From Chytridium lagenaria (lineage: Eukaryota; Chytridiomycota; Chytridiomycetes; Chytridiales; Chytridiaceae): DNA of 64,000 nt. The stretch lies in NCBI GenBank assembly GCA_025449115.1, contig JAHLKC010000025.1, forward strand, positions 124,001-188,000. The letters run 5' to 3'. The notes beneath the pieces are model-generated. The model was not told the origin of the DNA. It did no database searches and saw only the letters and a list, made by a program, of their open reading frames with translations. This document shows positions 61,590 to 64,000 of this stretch, piece by piece (position 1 is the first letter of the stretch; the number at the start of each line of letters is the position of its first letter). Made by a program: the position numbers and the translations under genes.

Positions 61590-62661
61590 AATTAGTACAA
61601 GCCAAGATCAACCTTGTGATTGCTTTAACTCTGTTGTTGTGGCAATGTACGTTGCCCTCAATTTCCCCGACTTTTTAAAAATATCACGGAAACCACACCA
61701 ACGCAATGACGAATCCGAAAACTTGATTTTGATTGAGAAAGGCCCCGTAAGCCTGTCAAAAGCTCAGCTCACGCGTATTGTTGCATGGACTCGACGCTGC
61801 CTACACGCTCACAAATACAGCCTCGCGAGAAAAATCACCCACGTTGCGCAAATGGTTGAAGTTGACCCTCAAGTAATTTTAGACTTCAAGACTTTTGCTC
61901 GACATGATGGAAACCTTCAACGTCACAAGATCGCCTTGGAAACATGGATCAAACAAACATACCATTTGATCTCATGCCTAAGGTCACAATTAGGAAAAAG
62001 GGCGATAAAAGTATTACTGTTAAAACACCAAAAGTGAAAGGGTAAGGATCCTTTTTCACGGCCTTTAATTACTTACTTTTTTCTTCCGCAGGAGGACGCG
62101 CAACCTGCAATCTCGCGTCATGGGGGACGGCAAAAAGCTTCCCGCATTTATTATCTTTTCCGGCAAAGAACGAAGCAGAGCCGCGTCATTAAAGAGGCAC
62201 GAAAGATGAGTGAAAACTTTGGAGGACACACGTATTTTTCGGCGCAGAAGAACGGATGGACTGATGCCGACGTGATGATGGAGTGGATTGAGACGATTTG
62301 GAAGCCGTTTGCGCTTTCAAAGCAAGCGGAGGGGCTGTGTATTTTAATCCTTGACGCGTACAGTGTCCATATGATGACAACTGTTGCGGACACGCTTAGT
62401 TCATGCAACCTATTCTCGTTCACATACCTGGTCATTGTACGAGCAAAGTTCAAGTTTGTGATGTTGGAGTTAATAAGCCATTTAAGGATCGTGTTGAAGT
62501 GGTATTGCAACATTTGTGGCAACTCGAGGTGTAGCTGCAAACCAAGGGATTGGTCGCGAGGAAATAGCTCCGATTATTACGGATGCATGGGTGCAGCTTC
62601 CGTCTCTGCCATCATTAACACTTTTAATCATATTTTCTTTAATGATCAGTTGTTAACGTCA
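61590..62661 (+). mobile_element. Pogo/Tigger-type DDE_1 transposase, frame-broken
   Basis: The plus strand encodes KITHVAQMVEVDPQVILDF, then NMDQTNIPFDLMPKVTIRKK (first catalytic Asp, 61947-61949), GDKSITVKTPKVKG, a short intron or gap at about 62040-62091, VMGDGKKLPAFIIFSGKE, GLCILILDAYSVHM (second Asp, 62353-62355) and ILVHIPGHCTSKVQVCDVGV, NKPFKDRV (third Asp, 62460-62462). The NMD-T-..FDMP, KKG-K...V-T, LP..IF-GK and TSK-Q-CDV-..K-FK series is that of pogo-like DDE_1 transposases. About 36 residues separate the last two Asp. Frame steps occur near 61930, 62090, 62405 and 62545, so this copy is probably inactive, allowing for assembly error. The N-terminal CENP-B-like HTH is not clear. 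Confidence 0.82.
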
Positions 62662-62687
62662 AACTTTATTCAATAAAAGACCAGATT

Positions 62688-63203
62688 CTAAAGATCTCCA
62701 ACAATAGATTCAGATAAAGACTTCATTAACACGCATTTTGCAGCGCCTCCATTCCTATGTCCAAAGGCTCTTTTGCTTGAATTAGGGTGGTCTAGGTATA
62801 GTTCCGTTACTTGGGCAAAACATTGTTGTAGAAGTCCTTTTGGCAAAAGTACTTGGAAGAAAGCCAACGGTGCATCCTTCCAATGAGTTTGTGACTCTAA
62901 CAACTTTGATGGCAGCCTCTTCGAGTCCTTCGTCGTTGTTAACGGTGCAAATCTTGAATCGGACAACCATATCAACAAGCAGTTGTCTCCGCAGGCTTCA
63001 GGTTCATGGCGCTGGCAAGAGCGACCGTTATTACTCTTGTGAAGGCCGTAAATTATAACACCTGCTGTGTCAGGGAGTGCAGCAGCGGTGATGATGGCCA
63101 TAAGTCCGAACGGAATTGTTGAGCTGATGATGGTTTGTAGCCTAACATTTTTAGAGGTAATTGTCAATAAAGGTAATACAACTTTTAAGAAAATGGTTTG
63201 CAC
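62688..63203 (-). CDS. Unrecognised ORF, perhaps a transposase N-terminal fragment
   Basis: One frame stays open for 171 codons. The middle reads HWKDAPLAFFQVLLPKGLLQ and QCFAQVTELYLDHPNSSKRA. A short P-L-x-x-F-x-[LV]-[LF]-x-P-x-x-L pattern with a following T-x-x-Y occurs at the start of piggyBac-type transposase domains, but the remaining domain is absent here and the match is weak. It may be a fragment of a further element. Confidence 0.3.
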   Translation of the reverse strand: MQTIFLKVVLPLLTITSKNVRLQTIISSTIPFGLMAIITAAALPDTAGVIIYGLHKSNNGRSCQRHEPEACGDNCLLIWLSDSRFAPLTTTKDSKRLPSKLLESQTHWKDAPLAFFQVLLPKGLLQQCFAQVTELYLDHPNSSKRAFGHRNGGAAKCVLMKSLSESIVGDL

Positions 63204-63432
63204 AACCTTTTTCTTGCATCCTAATTAACTGGGTGTTCTTATTTTGAACGTTGCAAAACTGTTGTTATATTGAACAAAATTACTGTAGTATTAAAATGAT
63301 GCTAGAGGTGTTATGTTTGGTATGATTTGACGCGTACAGTCAAGGCAAATGCAACCGCCATAGCCTATGTGCATTTTTCATTCATTCCTCTTCCAAAATC
63401 AAGGATTAGGCTAATTTGAAAAAATTTCTAAT

Positions 63433-63978
63433 TTGCAAATGATGTTTGGACAAACAAAATTTTGCCTGAAGATTTACGATGCCTTCAAAAATGCCAAGAG
63501 TGCTATCTGTAAAAAACAGGCTGCTTCTGCCTGTCCTGCTTCCCACGCAAATGATAAGCTCATCACCATCAATGCAGAGGTTTATCACAGCAGCAACAAT
63601 GCCTGTGGTTATGATTCAGTAAGAAGACGCCCCAGAAAGTACCTCAAGAATTCACTACGGACACAGTACCAGAAAGCAAAGGAGGCCAAATTGATGATGA
63701 AAACAGATCTTGTTGAACGATTAAATCACTTCTTTTCTCACTGTCAAAGCTCTTCTTTGTCATCTGATCAGAACAAGGGACCATCTTCTCGTGCACAAGT
63801 CCATTTTGATGTAGACCTATGTCAACCGTCAAACACTCCAATGGACATTGATGGATCCAGAAAACCCGCTACCGAGACCACTGAATTGCTGGACAATGAT
63901 GTTGAAGTTGGTGAAAGAAAAAATCGAGATGATTACAACGACATTTACAAAACTATGGGAACATCTTTAGTACAATAG
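63433..63978 (+). CDS. Unrecognised protein at the window edge
   Basis: A 181-codon ORF with a basic N-terminal part (RRRPRKYLKNSLRTQYQKAK, EAKLMMKTDLVERLNHFFSH) and a polar acidic tail (NDVEVGERKNRDDYNDIYKT). I do not recognise it. It lies beyond two transposase relics and may belong to a repeat. Confidence 0.35.
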   Translation: MQMMFGQTKFCLKIYDAFKNAKSAICKKQAASACPASHANDKLITINAEVYHSSNNACGYDSVRRRPRKYLKNSLRTQYQKAKEAKLMMKTDLVERLNHFFSHCQSSSLSSDQNKGPSSRAQVHFDVDLCQPSNTPMDIDGSRKPATETTELLDNDVEVGERKNRDDYNDIYKTMGTSLVQ

Positions 63979-64000
63979 TATAGATCGTGAAAGTGATGTT

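Overview
This is a stretch of nuclear DNA from a zoosporic (flagellated) fungus, most likely a chytrid (Chytridiomycota). Genes carry short GT-AG introns, mostly about 45-90 bp. Fungal families are present (WSC, LysM, CreA/Mig1-type C2H2 fingers, a Ran1/Ksp1-type kinase). Two genes are tied to the cilium or flagellum (RSPH14, BBS8/TTC8), and presenilin, which to my knowledge the higher fungi have lost, is present. I saw no tRNA, rRNA or CRISPR array.

Layout. 1-1620: no gene seen. 1621-3180 (+): secreted protein with three LysM repeats and a CAP/SCP domain. 3988-7563 (-): one or two F-box/ankyrin-type proteins. 8162-10389 (+): a MYND zinc finger joined to a complete presenilin, the most unusual gene here. 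10798-11594 (-): two-WSC-domain secreted protein. 11660-13274 (-): RSPH14. 13846-15501 (+): unrecognised gene. 16741-18992 (-): four-finger C2H2 regulator. 18993-22230: AT-rich, gene-poor. 22231-24262 (-): PB1-domain protein with a possible LC3-interacting tail. 24652-27766 (-): CUL4. 28081-29360 (-): DUF1295 membrane reductase-like protein. 29480-31468 (-): BBS8. 32059-33979 (-): DCAF6-like WD40 protein. 34596-37295 (+): PUS7. 37341-41146 (+): DHX16/Prp2. 41281-42747 (-): OMA1. 42783-44107 (+): F-box/LRR protein. 45458-48689 (-): Ran1/Ksp1-like kinase. 49848-51246 (-): LEA2-like membrane protein. 53382-53669 (-): small unknown ORF. 53780-54779 (+): TCTP. 55690-59395 (+): terminal nucleotidyltransferase (Cid1/TUT type). 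59836-64000: mobile-element debris with a DD34E Tc1/mariner-type transposase (-), a pogo/Tigger-type transposase (+), and unrecognised ORFs.

How the genes relate. The window is mostly an ordinary housekeeping and signalling neighbourhood: ubiquitin ligase parts (CUL4, a DCAF-type receptor, F-box proteins), RNA processing (DHX16, PUS7, TUT), mitochondrial quality control (OMA1), and flagellar or ciliary parts. The right end is a transposon sink. Nearly every conserved gene, TCTP and DHX16 included, carries single-base frame breaks, usually at homopolymers. I read these as consensus errors in the assembly rather than a block of pseudogenes, and the gene spans below bridge them.
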